DNA of 64,000 nucleotides from Geothrix oryzisoli (GCF_022808865.1 NZ_JAKZLB010000003.1:377875-441874); one strand, 5' to 3'. Shown: positions 6,931 to 16,480, counted from the first letter of the stretch. Translations and numbers: made by a program. The notes: a model not told the origin generated them from the letters alone.

Positions 6931-9900
6931 TCACAGCGGCGAGGGCCCGCTCCTCCCCAGCGCTTCCAGGTGCCGCTGGAGATCTTTCATCGTGAAGGGC
7001 TTGGGCAGCAGCGAGACGAAGGGATGGGCCCCGATGAGGTCCATCACGTGCTGGTCGGCCCGGCCGGTGACGACCAGGACTGGCAGGGTGGGACGCAAGG
7101 CGCGCAGGCCCGGAAGCGTTCCGGCGCCGCCCAGGCCCGGCATGTTCATGTCCAGGATCACCGCCTCGGGTTCCAGCCCCGCTGCGAGTTTCTCCAGGGC
7201 CTCCTCGCCGCTGGAGGCCGTGGACACTGAGTGGCCCAGCGCTTCGAGGATGGCCTGCACGGAGCTTCGGATCAGTTCGTCGTCATCTACCAGGAGCACG
7301 TGCCGGGAGCCCACGATGGCCTGGGTCCCGGGGGCGGCTGCCTGTTCTGACTGCCGGGCGGGATCCGCGCAGGTCGGGAAGCGCATCGTCACGGTGGTGC
7401 CAAGGCCGGGCCGGCTCTGGATCTCCACCTGGCCATGGTGGGCCTTCACCGTGCTGTAGACCATGGTCAGGCCCAGGCCCGTACCCTTGCCCTGCTCCTT
7501 GGTGGTGAAGAAGGGGTCCAGGGCCTTCTCGAGGGTTTCCTTGGTCATGCCGATGCCCGTGTCCTTCACCGTCACTTCGATCCAACCGCCGTCGAGATTC
7601 CGGGTGCTGAGGGTCAGCGTGCCCGGTTCCGGCATGGCGTCCACGGCATTGACGCAGAGGTTCATGAAGGCATGGGCGAGGGCGCTCGCATCGCCCCGGA
7701 TCGGATGGAGGTCCGTCGCGAGGTCCATCTCCAGGCGGACCCTGGACAGGGTGGTGCGCTCCAGAAGGCGGACCTCCTCCTGGAGGATCGCGTTCACGTC
7801 CAGTTCGTGCTCCTCGGCCGGACTCAGGCGGGCGAAGCTCAGCAGGCCCTTCACCATCTTCCCGCCGCGCTCCGCGGCCCGGATGATGGTCTCGAAGGCC
7901 TGGTGCTGAGGGCTCCCCTCGGGCTGGTCCTCGATGTGGGCCGAGGCCAGGCCGAGGATGGCGCCGAGGACATTGTTCATGTCGTGGGCGACGCCCCCGG
8001 CGAGAATGCCGAGACTCTCCATCTTCTGGGCCTGCTGCAGTTGGGACTCGAGGCGACGCTGCTCGTTCTCCATGAGCTTTCGTTCCGTCACGTCCCACAC
8101 GAGCGAGATCGTGAGCGACTGGTCCGGAACGAGGATGTTCATCGCGTCGACATACCTGGGCTCCTGCCCCTGGCGCGTGATCGGCACATCGCTCCAGTAC
8201 AGGCGCTCCGGATCCCCGCTGGCGAAATCAGCGAGCACCCGCCGCTTCATGGCCTCCCTGAACTCGGGATCCTCGTAGGCGGCCTCCCAGAAAAGATCCG
8301 GATTCGCCGCCACGCCGCCCAGGCGTTCGCGGGTGGTCCGGTAGTGCTTGGGGAAGTTGTCGTTCATGTAGGTCGGCGTGGTGCCGGGGACGGAGGAATT
8401 CACGGCGATGCCGAGGGGGAGGTGATCCAGCACGGTCCGGATGAAGGCCTCGCTCATGCGGAGCGCCTCCTCGGCCCGCTTGACCTCGGTGATGTCCTCC
8501 AGCACCCCGAGCACCCCGAAGGGCAGGCCATCTTCGCCCCGCAGCGGCGCCTTGGAGGTGGCCACCCAGATCCGGGTGCCGTCGGCCCGCTGGACCTGCT
8601 CGGTGATGCGGAGCTTGGCCTGGTTGGTGGCCACGACCTCCCGGTCATCGGCCCGGTAGGCCTCAGCGTCCTCCCGCGACCACGGGAGTTCGAAATCCGT
8701 CCTGCCGACGACCTGCTCGGGACTGGCAAGTCCGGCCACCTGGGCAAAGACCTGGTTGCAGCCCAGGTAGCGGCCCGCGAGATCCTTCCAGAAGATGGCG
8801 TGGGGCACGGTATCCAGGACCAGGTGCAGGGTCGTGCTGCTGTTCCGCAGCGCTTCTTCCGCCTGCCGCCGCTGGGATTCCAGCTCCAGGTGATCCAGGG
8901 CGAAGGAGATGTCGCCGGCGGCCTCCTCCAGCAGTCCCAGCTCCTGGGGACCGAAGAAATCCTTTTCCGGGGCATAGACCATCAGGGCCCCGCAGACCCT
9001 CCCGCCTTTCCGGATGGGGAGGGACACCGAGGCCGCGATCCCGCATCGGGCCGCCGCCTCGTGCCAGGGAGCGGCCTCGTGCGACCCCAGGAAGTCGTTC
9101 AGCACGCAGGTGCGTCCTTCACGGATGGCCCGGCCGGTGCCGCCCTGGCCGAGGGGGGTGTCATCGCTCCGGATCTGCAGGCCATCGAGGTACCCGCCCC
9201 GATCCCCATGGCTGCTGACCACCTTGACCACATGCGACCCGGGGTCGTCCCACCCGATCCACGCCATGCTGAACTTCCCGAACTCGACCATGACTTCGCA
9301 GACCTTGTCCAACAGGATCTCCCGCGAGGGGGAGGTGACGATGGCCTGGTTCACCTGGCTCAGGGCCGAGAAGAGCCGCGTCATGCGCTCCAGCTGTTTC
9401 GCCTGCTCCTGGAGGCTGGTGATGTCCCGGGTGATGGACAGGACGCAGGGCTCCCCGCCGATCTCGACCGTGCTCGACGAGACGAGCGCGGGGAAAACGC
9501 CGCCATCCTTCCGGCGCAGGAGGAATTCCGCCCCCCGGATGAGGCCGTCCCGGCGAAGGCGGGTCTGGAATTGAAGGCGGTCCGCTTCATGGACCCAGAC
9601 CCCCAGGTCTCCCGGCGGCGACGTCCGGCCCAGGACCTCCTCCGGCGTGTAGCCCAGGATGGCCGTGAAGCCTTCGTTCGCGGCCAGGTAGCGGCCATCC
9701 GAAAGCCGCGTGAGGGTGATGGCGTCCGGACAGACCTGGAAGGCCTTGGAGAACTTCTCCTCCGACGTCCGCAGGGCATCCTCCCCCCGCTTGCGCTCGG
9801 TGATGTCCATGAAGGTCGTGAACACCCGGCCAGGGCCGCCATTCGGCTGGACAACGGGAGCGGCGCTCACCTCGATCCAGGTCGTCGGGCCCCGTTCAGG

Positions 9901-10224
9901 GTGGAGCAGGCCCATGACGACGCCCTCGACGGGCCGTCCTGAGCGCAAGGCCTCCAGGGCGGGCTGGGTCATCCCTGGGCAGGGGGTTCCGTCCTCGTGG
10001 ATGAACTTCCCCAGGGGACCGAGGGCGGACCGCCCCTGGGCCTGCCCGAGGGGGATCCCCAGGACCCGCTCAGCGGCCGGGTTGGCGCCGAGGATGGCTC
10101 CATCCGCGTCGTGGATGAGGATCCCCTGCGGCGAGGCCTCGAAGAAGGCCCGGTAGAGGTCCGGGGGCTCGGCCGCCGCCCGGATCGACGATCGCGCTGG
10201 CTCCCTGCGACCATGCGTTTTCAT
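6931..10224 (-). CDS. Multi-PAS/GAF hybrid sensor histidine kinase with receiver domain
   Basis: A 1097-residue, apparently soluble hybrid kinase. Domains in order: PAS (about 22-135, [19 protein letters not shown]), PAS (about 150-270, with [18 protein letters not shown]), GAF (about 290-440, [10 protein letters not shown] to [18 protein letters not shown]), PAS (about 455-580), PAS (about 585-705), histidine-kinase dimerisation domain with phospho-acceptor His in [14 protein letters not shown], HATPase with DTGIGM and GKGTGLGL, and a C-terminal receiver (HVLLVDDDE, phospho-acceptor Asp in ILDMNMPG). The kinase type is like that of nitrogen or general sensory hybrid kinases. No transmembrane helix is seen, so it senses an internal signal. 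The ATG at 10224 follows an in-frame TTG. No partner output gene is adjacent. Confidence 0.9.
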   Translation of the reverse strand: MKTHGRREPARSSIRAAAEPPDLYRAFFEASPQGILIHDADGAILGANPAAERVLGIPLGQAQGRSALGPLGKFIHEDGTPCPGMTQPALEALRSGRPVEGVVMGLLHPERGPTTWIEVSAAPVVQPNGGPGRVFTTFMDITERKRGEDALRTSEEKFSKAFQVCPDAITLTRLSDGRYLAANEGFTAILGYTPEEVLGRTSPPGDLGVWVHEADRLQFQTRLRRDGLIRGAEFLLRRKDGGVFPALVSSSTVEIGGEPCVLSITRDITSLQEQAKQLERMTRLFSALSQVNQAIVTSPSREILLDKVCEVMVEFGKFSMAWIGWDDPGSHVVKVVSSHGDRGGYLDGLQIRSDDTPLGQGGTGRAIREGRTCVLNDFLGSHEAAPWHEAAARCGIAASVSLPIRKGGRVCGALMVYAPEKDFFGPQELGLLEEAAGDISFALDHLELESQRRQAEEALRNSSTTLHLVLDTVPHAIFWKDLAGRYLGCNQVFAQVAGLASPEQVVGRTDFELPWSREDAEAYRADDREVVATNQAKLRITEQVQRADGTRIWVATSKAPLRGEDGLPFGVLGVLEDITEVKRAEEALRMSEAFIRTVLDHLPLGIAVNSSVPGTTPTYMNDNFPKHYRTTRERLGGVAANPDLFWEAAYEDPEFREAMKRRVLADFASGDPERLYWSDVPITRQGQEPRYVDAMNILVPDQSLTISLVWDVTERKLMENEQRRLESQLQQAQKMESLGILAGGVAHDMNNVLGAILGLASAHIEDQPEGSPQHQAFETIIRAAERGGKMVKGLLSFARLSPAEEHELDVNAILQEEVRLLERTTLSRVRLEMDLATDLHPIRGDASALAHAFMNLCVNAVDAMPEPGTLTLSTRNLDGGWIEVTVKDTGIGMTKETLEKALDPFFTTKEQGKGTGLGLTMVYSTVKAHHGQVEIQSRPGLGTTVTMRFPTCADPARQSEQAAAPGTQAIVGSRHVLLVDDDELIRSSVQAILEALGHSVSTASSGEEALEKLAAGLEPEAVILDMNMPGLGGAGTLPGLRALRPTLPVLVVTGRADQHVMDLIGAHPFVSLLPKPFTMKDLQRHLEALGRSGPSPL

Positions 10225-10363
10225 CAAGCTACCCCGAGATGGTGACCAGAATCGAAGGGGGACCGTGGATCTCCACCGGGAGTATCGGCCACCTGGTGGA
10301 CCTTCGGCAAGAACAGGGCCGGGGTCGTTCCCGCCGGCGGGCGGCCCGGACCCCGGAGCGGTA
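10225..10363. other. Intergenic: kinase 5' region and WYL gene 3' end
   Basis: 139 bases between the hybrid kinase start (10224) and the stop of the WYL gene (10364), both on the minus strand. No gene, strong hairpin or clear promoter seen. Confidence 0.4.
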
Positions 10364-11422
10364 TCAGCGATGACGGGCCATCATGGCCTTCAGGGTGGTC
10401 GCCAAGTGCGCGCGGAGCGGGCCCGGCTCGAGGGTTTCGGCATCGGCGCCCAGCTGGAGGATGTAGCGGGTGGGGCCCTGGAGGTCGGTGGCCAGGAAGG
10501 AGAGCAGGACCGTGCCCCCCTTCTCCTTGCGGACTTCCACCCGGGGCAGGGCCGGGGGGGCGTCCAGCAGCGACTGGGGCCAGTTCGAGCCACCCACCCG
10601 GACCTTCACCTGGAAGGGAGGCGAAGGGCTGAACCAGCCGCCGATCTGCAGGTCCCGGGCCTGTTCCAGGGGGCGCTTGTCGGGGATGAGGCCCCGCTTC
10701 GGAAGGGCCTTCGCCTCCACGATGCGGGCGAGGCGGAAGTGCCGGGGCTCCTGCTTGGCGGGATCCCAGGCGAGGAGGAAGGCGCCGCCGGAGAACACAT
10801 CGTGGGTGAGCGTGAAGGGCACCACCGTACGGGTGCCGGTGCGGCCCGTGGAGGCGGCGGCATAGGTGAGCTCCAGCTCGCGCGGCCCTTCCGGGTGCCC
10901 CAGGGCCATCAGCACCTGGGAGAGCATCTTGGTGTCGAGGGCCTGCTGGTCGTCGGCGCCGCCGCGCACGCAGACGTGGGACTGGAGGGCGGCGAAGAGG
11001 TTGCGGTCGCGGCTGCTGAGGTGGCTGTCCGCCAGGGCGCGCAGCCCCTCGAGCTGGTCGTACCACATCTCCGTGGCGGTGCCCTCGAGGGCCATGAGCG
11101 CCACCTCCAGGGCCAGGCGGGCGTGGGGGGTGATCTTGCTGTCCCAGTCCGGCGCCTTCTCCAGGGTGAAGTGGATGACGGCCGGCCGTCCCTCGCGGGC
11201 TTTGCCGAAGCGGGCGCCCTGCTCCTCCAGCAGCACGATGGCGCGGTCCACGGTGCGCATGGCCACCCCGCCCAGCTTTCGGACCAGGCCCGCCTTGGTG
11301 ATGCCCCGCTCTCCCGCATCGCGGATGGCCTCCAGCACCGCCTGGAGCCGCTCGGGCTTCACGAGGCTGCCGCCGTCGGGACGAGGGGATTCAAGAGCCT
11401 TGCGCGATCCGGTCCGGGCCAT
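10364..11422 (-). CDS. WYL-domain transcriptional regulator
   Basis: A 352-residue regulator. The N-terminal part is a winged helix (GITKAGLVRKLGGVAMRTVDRAIVLLEEQG, about residues 25-60) and the C-terminal half resembles the WYL sensor plus C-terminal extension (DVFSGGAFLLAWDPAKQEPRHFRLARI, then GWFSPSPPFQVKVRV). WYL proteins bind nucleic acid or nucleotide ligands and often control DNA damage or defence genes, but no defence genes are adjacent here. AGGAGG six bases before the ATG at 11422 fixes the start. It is divergent from the two-component system at 11594, with 171 bases between them. Confidence 0.8.
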   Translation of the reverse strand: MARTGSRKALESPRPDGGSLVKPERLQAVLEAIRDAGERGITKAGLVRKLGGVAMRTVDRAIVLLEEQGARFGKAREGRPAVIHFTLEKAPDWDSKITPHARLALEVALMALEGTATEMWYDQLEGLRALADSHLSSRDRNLFAALQSHVCVRGGADDQQALDTKMLSQVLMALGHPEGPRELELTYAAASTGRTGTRTVVPFTLTHDVFSGGAFLLAWDPAKQEPRHFRLARIVEAKALPKRGLIPDKRPLEQARDLQIGGWFSPSPPFQVKVRVGGSNWPQSLLDAPPALPRVEVRKEKGGTVLLSFLATDLQGPTRYILQLGADAETLEPGPLRAHLATTLKAMMARHR

Positions 11423-11593
11423 GGCAGCCTCCTGGCCTAGGATTGGCCAGTGGATGTCCATTGGCAAGGAGAAGTAAGAGTCGGCCACGGTCATCCAGGG
11501 CGGCACCACGGACCGCAAACCGGCATTTTGGACCGGATCCTGGGTCGGACTCCTCCTATCCTTGGCGATGGAAAAGAAGAAAGGTGCAGGGGA
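11423..11593. other. Divergent interval WYL regulator / two-component system
   Basis: 171 bases with divergent starts, GC-rich with no obvious consensus promoter; must contain both promoters. No small gene recognised. Confidence 0.4.
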
Positions 11594-12271
11594 ATGAAAC
11601 TGCTTTTGATCGAGGATGATCAGCGCGCGGCCCTGGCCCTGGAGCGGAGCCTTCGGGAACAAGGTTTCTCGGTCGAGGTGGCCCTGGATGGTGTGAAGGG
11701 CCTGGAGTCTGGGAAATCCGCCAGCTTCGACTGCCTGATCCTGGATGTGATGCTTCCGGGGATGGACGGTTTCTCGGTCCTATGGGAGCTGCGGGCGGCC
11801 GGGGTGGAGACGCCGGTCATCTTCCTGACGGCCCGGGATTCGCTTCCTGACAAGGTCCGGGGCCTGGAGCTGGGTGGAGGGGATTACCTGGTCAAACCTT
11901 TCGCCTTTTCCGAGCTGCTGCTGCGGATCAACAACCTGCTTGCCCGGGGGGTGGTGGCTGGGCCCAAGACCTGGGTCCTCGGCGATCTCACCGTGAATCC
12001 CTTCCAGCGCAAGGTCTACCGAGGGGGAGATCGCATTGACCTCAGCTCCCAGGAGTACGCGCTGCTGGAACTCCTGATCCGGAATGCCGGCCACATCGTG
12101 ACCCGGACGCGCATCGCCGAAGAGCTCTGGGACCTTTCCTACCAGGGGGATCCGAACCTGGTGGACGCCGCCGTCCGCAGGCTGAGAAAGAAAGTGGACG
12201 ACCCCTATCCACGGAAGATCATCCAGACCCGGCGGGGCGTGGGCTACCTGGTCGAGCCTGGCCATGATTGA
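11594..12271 (+). CDS. OmpR-family response regulator
   Basis: A 225-residue DNA-binding response regulator. Receiver domain at residues 1-115 with the acidic pocket (LLIEDD), phospho-acceptor Asp51 (LILDVMLPGMDGF), the conserved Thr (IFLTARD) and Lys (VKPFAF). The C-terminal winged helix (about 130-222) includes LSSQEYALLELLIRNAG and VDAAVRRLRKKV. It is closest to the QseB/PmrA/CusR type. It overlaps the downstream kinase start by 8 bases, so the two are co-translated. A pair of 22-bp-spaced direct repeats upstream of the cytochrome-porin gene (13626-13656) is a plausible binding site for it. Confidence 0.92.
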   Translation: MKLLLIEDDQRAALALERSLREQGFSVEVALDGVKGLESGKSASFDCLILDVMLPGMDGFSVLWELRAAGVETPVIFLTARDSLPDKVRGLELGGGDYLVKPFAFSELLLRINNLLARGVVAGPKTWVLGDLTVNPFQRKVYRGGDRIDLSSQEYALLELLIRNAGHIVTRTRIAEELWDLSYQGDPNLVDAAVRRLRKKVDDPYPRKIIQTRRGVGYLVEPGHD

Positions 12272-13619
12272 GACCCTTCGGCGATCGATGCTCCTCCATC
12301 TGGCGCTGGTGTTCGCGGTGGGGATGTCCATCGTCGTGGGAGGGGCGGGGCTGTACCTGAACACCGCCGTGACGCATGCCGTCTATGCCCAGGTGAACCG
12401 GGACCTGATCGACTCGGCCCGGCTGACCCTGCACCGGCTCGAAGAAGACAAGATGGGACCGGACAAGGAACTGCTGGACCTCGGAGACAACGTCTACCTG
12501 CGGGTGATGACGCCGGCGCGGGAGGTGGTGATCGAGAGCAGGGACATGGCCCAGCTCCTGCCCAGGGATGCCCCCGTTCCCCTGGGCCCGTGGCGCTGGT
12601 GGGAGAGCCCGCGGAAGGCGGCCATCCGGATCAAGGTCCTGTCCTTCCGGTACCACGGCGGGTGGATCCAGCTGGCCAGAGACATGCATCCGGAGGAAGG
12701 CGTCCTGAAGGATTTCCGGAGGTCGCTGCTGGTCCTGCTGTCGATCATCCCCTTCGCCTCCGCCGCGCTGGGCTTCGGCCTTCTCAGGCTGGGCTTCCTG
12801 CCCCTCGAACGCCTCCGGTCCAAGACCGGAGACATCGGTCCCGAGACGCTGCAGTCCCGTATCGACCCCTCTCCCTTTCCGATGGAAATCGACCCGCTCG
12901 TCCGTACGGTGAACCGCGCCCTGGACAAGCTGGAGTCGGGGTTCACCCGCCTTTCGGAATTGAACAGCGATCTCGCGCACGAGATGCGGACGCCGGTGCA
13001 TGCCCTCCGCCTGGAGTGCGAGAGCCTGCTCTCCCGCGGGGACCTCCCCGAGCAGACGATGGACTCGCTCGAATCCATGATGGAGACCCTGGGCCACATG
13101 GGGGCAGTGATCGAACAGATGCTCGTCCTGGCGAGGTTCGAGGATCCCTCCACCAGCATCGTCCCCGTCCCCCTGCAGGCGGATGCTCTTATCCGGGAAG
13201 CCGTCGCGCCCTTCGAGCCCCTCGCGGAGGAAAAAAGAATCGCCATCGAACTGGCCTCGTCGCCGGGGCTGACCCTCCGGGGCGACGCCACCCTGCTCAA
13301 GCGGGCCCTGCACAACCTCCTCGGCAACGCCGTGCGGCATGCGCCCGTCGGCTCGCGGATCCGTCTTTCGGCGTTGCGGGAGGGAGATGCCGCTGTGTTC
13401 GCGGTGTCGGACCAGGGGCAGGGCGTCCCGGCCAGCGTGCTGGGTCAGCTGGGCCGCCGGTTCGTGCGGCAGGACGCCTCCCGCAGCCGCCAGAGCGGAG
13501 GAGCCGGCCTGGGACTCGCCATCACCCAGGGCATCGTCCGCCTCCACGGCGGCTCCTTGTCCCTCGAGAGCGTGGAAGGCCGGGGAACGGTGGCGAAGAT
13601 CACAATCCCCGCATCCTGA
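12264..13619 (+). CDS. Sensor histidine kinase of the two-component pair
   Basis: A 451-residue membrane kinase. Transmembrane helix 1 at about 10-32, a periplasmic sensor segment of about 115 residues, helix 2 at about 154-176, a linker/HAMP region, then the dimerisation domain with His239 in NSDLAHEMRTP and an HATPase domain (NLLGNAVRHA, VSDQGQGVP, GGAGLGLAI). The family is like QseC/CusS. The start overlaps the response regulator end (ATGATTGA). Located immediately upstream of the electron-transfer genes, it probably senses a periplasmic condition relevant to them, such as metal or redox state; the signal cannot be read from sequence. Confidence 0.9.
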   Translation: MIETLRRSMLLHLALVFAVGMSIVVGGAGLYLNTAVTHAVYAQVNRDLIDSARLTLHRLEEDKMGPDKELLDLGDNVYLRVMTPAREVVIESRDMAQLLPRDAPVPLGPWRWWESPRKAAIRIKVLSFRYHGGWIQLARDMHPEEGVLKDFRRSLLVLLSIIPFASAALGFGLLRLGFLPLERLRSKTGDIGPETLQSRIDPSPFPMEIDPLVRTVNRALDKLESGFTRLSELNSDLAHEMRTPVHALRLECESLLSRGDLPEQTMDSLESMMETLGHMGAVIEQMLVLARFEDPSTSIVPVPLQADALIREAVAPFEPLAEEKRIAIELASSPGLTLRGDATLLKRALHNLLGNAVRHAPVGSRIRLSALREGDAAVFAVSDQGQGVPASVLGQLGRRFVRQDASRSRQSGGAGLGLAITQGIVRLHGGSLSLESVEGRGTVAKITIPAS

Positions 13620-13625
13620 CCGAAT

Positions 13626-13656
13626 CGTCAGGTTCGCATCATCCGCCCGTCAGGTT
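13626..13656 (+). promoter_or_regulatory. Tandem direct repeat CGTCAGGTT x2, candidate response-regulator operator
   Basis: The 9-mer CGTCAGGTT occurs at 13626-13634 and identically at 13648-13656, exactly 22 bases apart (two helical turns), about 80 bases before the cytochrome-porin start codon. OmpR-family dimers bind such head-to-tail repeats on one face of DNA, and a regulator of this family is encoded immediately upstream. The assignment of regulator to site is inference. Confidence 0.55.
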
Positions 13657-13737
13657 GGGGCCGTATTCCTGTGGTCACAAGATGAGCCCGGATCTTCCGA
13701 GGTTCCCCTTCTCCCCCACCCCCACAGGAGGAAGATC

Positions 13738-15294
13738 ATGCACGAACCACGCAGCTCAGTGCTGGCCAGGGCGGCCCGGAAGGCGCTGACCTTCGCCGCC
13801 ATGGCCGGCCTGGCCATCCAGATCATGCCCGAGGCCAAGGCCGTCCCCTCGTTCTCGCGCCAGTACGGCCAGAAGTGCTCCGCCTGCCACAACCCCTGGG
13901 GCGGCCTCACCCCCGCGGGCGCGACCTTCAAGCTCAGCGGCTATCGGGCCATGAACGGCAAGGACCTGAAGCCCGTGAATCCCGAGATCGAGATCACGAA
14001 GGACTTCAGTCTGCCGGGCTCTCTGCCTCTTTCCATCATCACGGGCGTGGGGCTCGAGAGCCGCACTGAGAAGCGTGAAGCGGCCGTGGGCCTGGCCCCC
14101 GAGGTCACCTCCAAGGGCACGACGCTCGCCCTGGAGGACCTGAGCATTTTCCTGACCTCCTCCATGGGCAAGCACTTCGCCTACTTTATCGAATTCCCCA
14201 TGTACGAGACCAAGGCCTGGGAGTTCACCCCCACCGGCAACTACGAAGCCCGCTACAACACGAACCCCGACAAGCAGATCAAGTTCTCCACGGAGATCCC
14301 GAGCTTCGAGGTGGCGAAGTTCTTCTGGAACAACCTCTTCGGCGACTCCGCGCCGCGCGACAGCGTGAACCTGCTGGCCGGCATCACCCATCCGCCCCTC
14401 GCCTACTCCCCCGGGAAGGTCCGCCTCTCCGTCAACCAGTACCTCGTCTACGAGCGGACCGCGCTCGACCTGATCAGCCCCCGGAAGGTGGACGACGTGG
14501 TGGGCGGCGAGCCCAATGACCACATCTTCCGCCTGAGTGAGCCCCAGGTGCTCGCCGAGGCCTTCGGCATGCTGACCTTCGGCAAGCCCGTCACGGACGT
14601 CGGCAAGAAAGATACCTTCTGGGCCGAGTACCACGTCGGCATCTCCAATGGCGCCAATGGCAAAGCCGCCAACAACGCCACACCGAGCTGGTACGGACGG
14701 TGGGTCATGCGCTACTACGGCCAGTCCTTGGGACTTTTCGGCTGGAAGAGCACCGACTCCTACAGCGACAAGATCCGCTCCACCGCCTCGCTGGTGAATC
14801 CCAACGGGATCATGTCCGGTCTCAACAACCCCAACCAGGTGACCCGCTTCGGCCCCGACATGACGCTCAGCCTCGCGCCCTGGGGCATCCCGGTCAACCT
14901 GGAGAACCAGTACATGGCCAACCGAGAGAGCAATCCCCTGGGCTTCGGCAAGGCGCTCAAGTGGAAGGGCGGGTTCCACCAGATCAACTACCGCCCCACG
15001 AACACCCAGGCGCTGTATGTGCGCTACGACTATCTCAAGGGCGACCCGTACGACGACACCCGCGTGACCCTGAACGGCAACACCGGCATCACCCGGTCCA
15101 CGCCCAAGGAGAACGACTGGATCTTCGGCTACCAGCGCATGATCCAGGAACACATCAAGTGGGTGTTCGAGTACCGCCATCACCAGTTCGACGACCTCGC
15201 GATGGGCGGCGTCATTCCCGCGCTGGGGGTCCCCACGAACCCGGCCCGGCTGACCGACGACGGGTTCACCGCGAAGTTCATGTTCGGCTTCTGA
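13738..15294 (+). CDS. Outer-membrane monoheme cytochrome-barrel fusion (Cyc2-like)
   Basis: A 518-residue exported protein. Signal peptide with cleavage near PEAKA/VPSF. A single heme motif CSACH (residues 47-51) sits in the context FSRQYGQKCSACHNPWG, then LTPAGATFKLSGYR. This N-terminal pattern (aromatic-Arg, CxxCH, L-T-P-x-G, F-K-x-x-G-Y) is that of Cyc2-type fused cytochrome-porins. The remaining 450 residues alternate polar and aromatic strands (YFIEFPMYETKAWEF, FWAEYHVGISNG, LYVRYDYLKGDPYDD) and end in a C-terminal Phe (FMFGF), as expected for an outer-membrane beta-barrel. In Cyc2 such a protein carries electrons across the outer membrane, classically from Fe(II). Direction and substrate here are unknown. 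AGGAGG before the ATG sets the start. Confidence 0.75.
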   Translation: MHEPRSSVLARAARKALTFAAMAGLAIQIMPEAKAVPSFSRQYGQKCSACHNPWGGLTPAGATFKLSGYRAMNGKDLKPVNPEIEITKDFSLPGSLPLSIITGVGLESRTEKREAAVGLAPEVTSKGTTLALEDLSIFLTSSMGKHFAYFIEFPMYETKAWEFTPTGNYEARYNTNPDKQIKFSTEIPSFEVAKFFWNNLFGDSAPRDSVNLLAGITHPPLAYSPGKVRLSVNQYLVYERTALDLISPRKVDDVVGGEPNDHIFRLSEPQVLAEAFGMLTFGKPVTDVGKKDTFWAEYHVGISNGANGKAANNATPSWYGRWVMRYYGQSLGLFGWKSTDSYSDKIRSTASLVNPNGIMSGLNNPNQVTRFGPDMTLSLAPWGIPVNLENQYMANRESNPLGFGKALKWKGGFHQINYRPTNTQALYVRYDYLKGDPYDDTRVTLNGNTGITRSTPKENDWIFGYQRMIQEHIKWVFEYRHHQFDDLAMGGVIPALGVPTNPARLTDDGFTAKFMFGF

Positions 15295-15312
15295 TCCCGG
15301 AAGGATGACCTC

Positions 15313-15627
15313 ATGCGATCGACCCCTCTGATCCAGCGGCTCTTCATCGTGGCCCTCGCCATGGCCTGTTCTGCCCTCACGGCCGAGGACAAGGCTGTGG
15401 AGCCCGGCGCCAAGGTGTTCCAGGATTCGTGCCTGACCTGCCACAAGGGCAATCAGTCCATCGAGCAGGTGCGCCTGACCCGAGCCCAGTGGAAAGAGGC
15501 GGTCGATCGCATGATCGATTCCAGTTTCGTGGATCCGGTGCCATCCAAGGACAAGCTGGCGCTCCTGCTCGACTACCTGGCGAAGACCCGCGGCCCCTCC
15601 GGGGCGGCGGGCCCGGACAAGAAGTAG
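15313..15627 (+). CDS. Small periplasmic monoheme cytochrome c
   Basis: A 104-residue cytochrome c. Signal peptide (LFIVALAMACSALTA), then GAKVFQDSCLTCHKG with heme motif CLTCH, and a C-terminal helix LALLLDYLAKTRGP. Distal Met ligands could be Met in DRMIDSSF, but this is not certain. It lies 18 bases after the cytochrome-barrel gene and 7 bases before the membrane protein gene, so it is co-transcribed. A periplasmic shuttle between the outer-membrane cytochrome-barrel and the inner membrane is the obvious role. Confidence 0.85.
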   Translation: MRSTPLIQRLFIVALAMACSALTAEDKAVEPGAKVFQDSCLTCHKGNQSIEQVRLTRAQWKEAVDRMIDSSFVDPVPSKDKLALLLDYLAKTRGPSGAAGPDKK

Positions 15628-15634
15628 GCGGACC

Positions 15635-16267
15635 ATGAACGAACATGACCTCGCCAAGGGCCTGGAGGTATGGGTCCTTCAGAACGTGCTGGACGCTTCG
15701 GTCCTGATGGGAATCGTGGCCTCGGGCCTGCTGCTCGCCCAGGGCTACTACCGCGAACTCAGCCGCCACCTGAACCTCCGCGTGTCCCGGGAGCTCTGGA
15801 ACCTGCTCACCGTGGTGCTGGCGGATCTGCTCCTGGCCGGCGTCTTCCTCGTCGGTTACATGGTCCTGAATCCGGACATCATGGCCGACCTCAAAATGGC
15901 GGTTCCGTTCTATCCTATCGCGACCTTGTTCTTCGCCGCGGCCCTGATCCTGCGGCTGTTCAAGGGCGGCCACGAGGCGGGCTCCCCCCGCTTCCACTGG
16001 GCGCTCCGGCTCACTCTGATCGCCAACGCCATCAACGGGCTGGGGTTCACCTTCGTGGCCGAGGCGGCCAGCGACGAGTACCTCGCCCACCATGCCAGCC
16101 CCTTCTGGACCTACCTCAAGACCCACTTCCGCTCCAACGCGGACCCGGCGGGTCTCGAGATCGCCCAGGCCACCTTCTACCTCTGTTTCCCGATCCTCCT
16201 CCTGCTTTCTGCCTGGGCCGTCCGGTGCGCCCTGGCGAGGATGAAGTCCCCCACTCCCGAGGATTGA
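15635..16267 (+). CDS. Five-helix inner-membrane protein of the redox cluster, unknown family
   Basis: A 210-residue integral membrane protein that I do not recognise. Hydrophobic segments lie at about 14-34 (VLDASVLMGIVASGLLLAQG), 56-80, 89-110 (VPFYPIATLFFAAALILRL), 124-146 and 182-203. A few histidines (RHLN, GGHEAG, RFHWAL, AHHAS) lie at loop or membrane boundaries and could ligate heme b, but this is speculative. Position between a periplasmic cytochrome c and a soluble ferredoxin gene (4 bases downstream) suggests a membrane electron-transfer subunit connecting the two sides. Confidence 0.6.
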   Translation: MNEHDLAKGLEVWVLQNVLDASVLMGIVASGLLLAQGYYRELSRHLNLRVSRELWNLLTVVLADLLLAGVFLVGYMVLNPDIMADLKMAVPFYPIATLFFAAALILRLFKGGHEAGSPRFHWALRLTLIANAINGLGFTFVAEAASDEYLAHHASPFWTYLKTHFRSNADPAGLEIAQATFYLCFPILLLLSAWAVRCALARMKSPTPED

Positions 16268-16270
16268 CCC

Positions 16271-16480
16271 ATGGCCTGGTACTGGACGCTCCGGGAAGGG
16301 GACTGCCCAGGCTGTGGCATCTGCGCGGACCTCTGCCCTCACCACGCCATCGACCTGCCGCCGGAGCGGGCCCTCCCCGCCGGGATCGCGGGCGCCTGCG
16401 CGGGATGCATGGTCTGCGCGGAGGAATGCCCCTTCGACGCGATCGTCGTCTGGCAGAGGGCCTCGGGAGTCACCGCCTGA
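16271..16480 (+). CDS. 2[4Fe-4S] ferredoxin
   Basis: A 69-residue bacterial-type ferredoxin with two complete cluster motifs, CPGCGICADLCP (residues 12-23) and CAGCMVCAEECP (43-54). No signal peptide, so it is cytoplasmic. It is the last gene of the two-component/cytochrome cluster, and its stop codon directly abuts the stop codon of the convergent gene (16481), leaving no room for a terminator. It probably serves as the cytoplasmic electron donor or acceptor for the membrane protein upstream. Confidence 0.9.
   Translation: MAWYWTLREGDCPGCGICADLCPHHAIDLPPERALPAGIAGACAGCMVCAEECPFDAIVVWQRASGVTA

Noticed and set aside
7435..9942. An 835-codon plus-strand frame opposite the hybrid kinase
   Set aside because: The antisense translation is low-complexity (His/Gly/Asp-rich) with no family motif, and the minus-strand kinase has all its domains.
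10364..11422. Anti-phage defence island marked by the WYL regulator
   Set aside because: No restriction, CBASS, BREX or other defence gene is adjacent; neighbours are signalling and redox genes.
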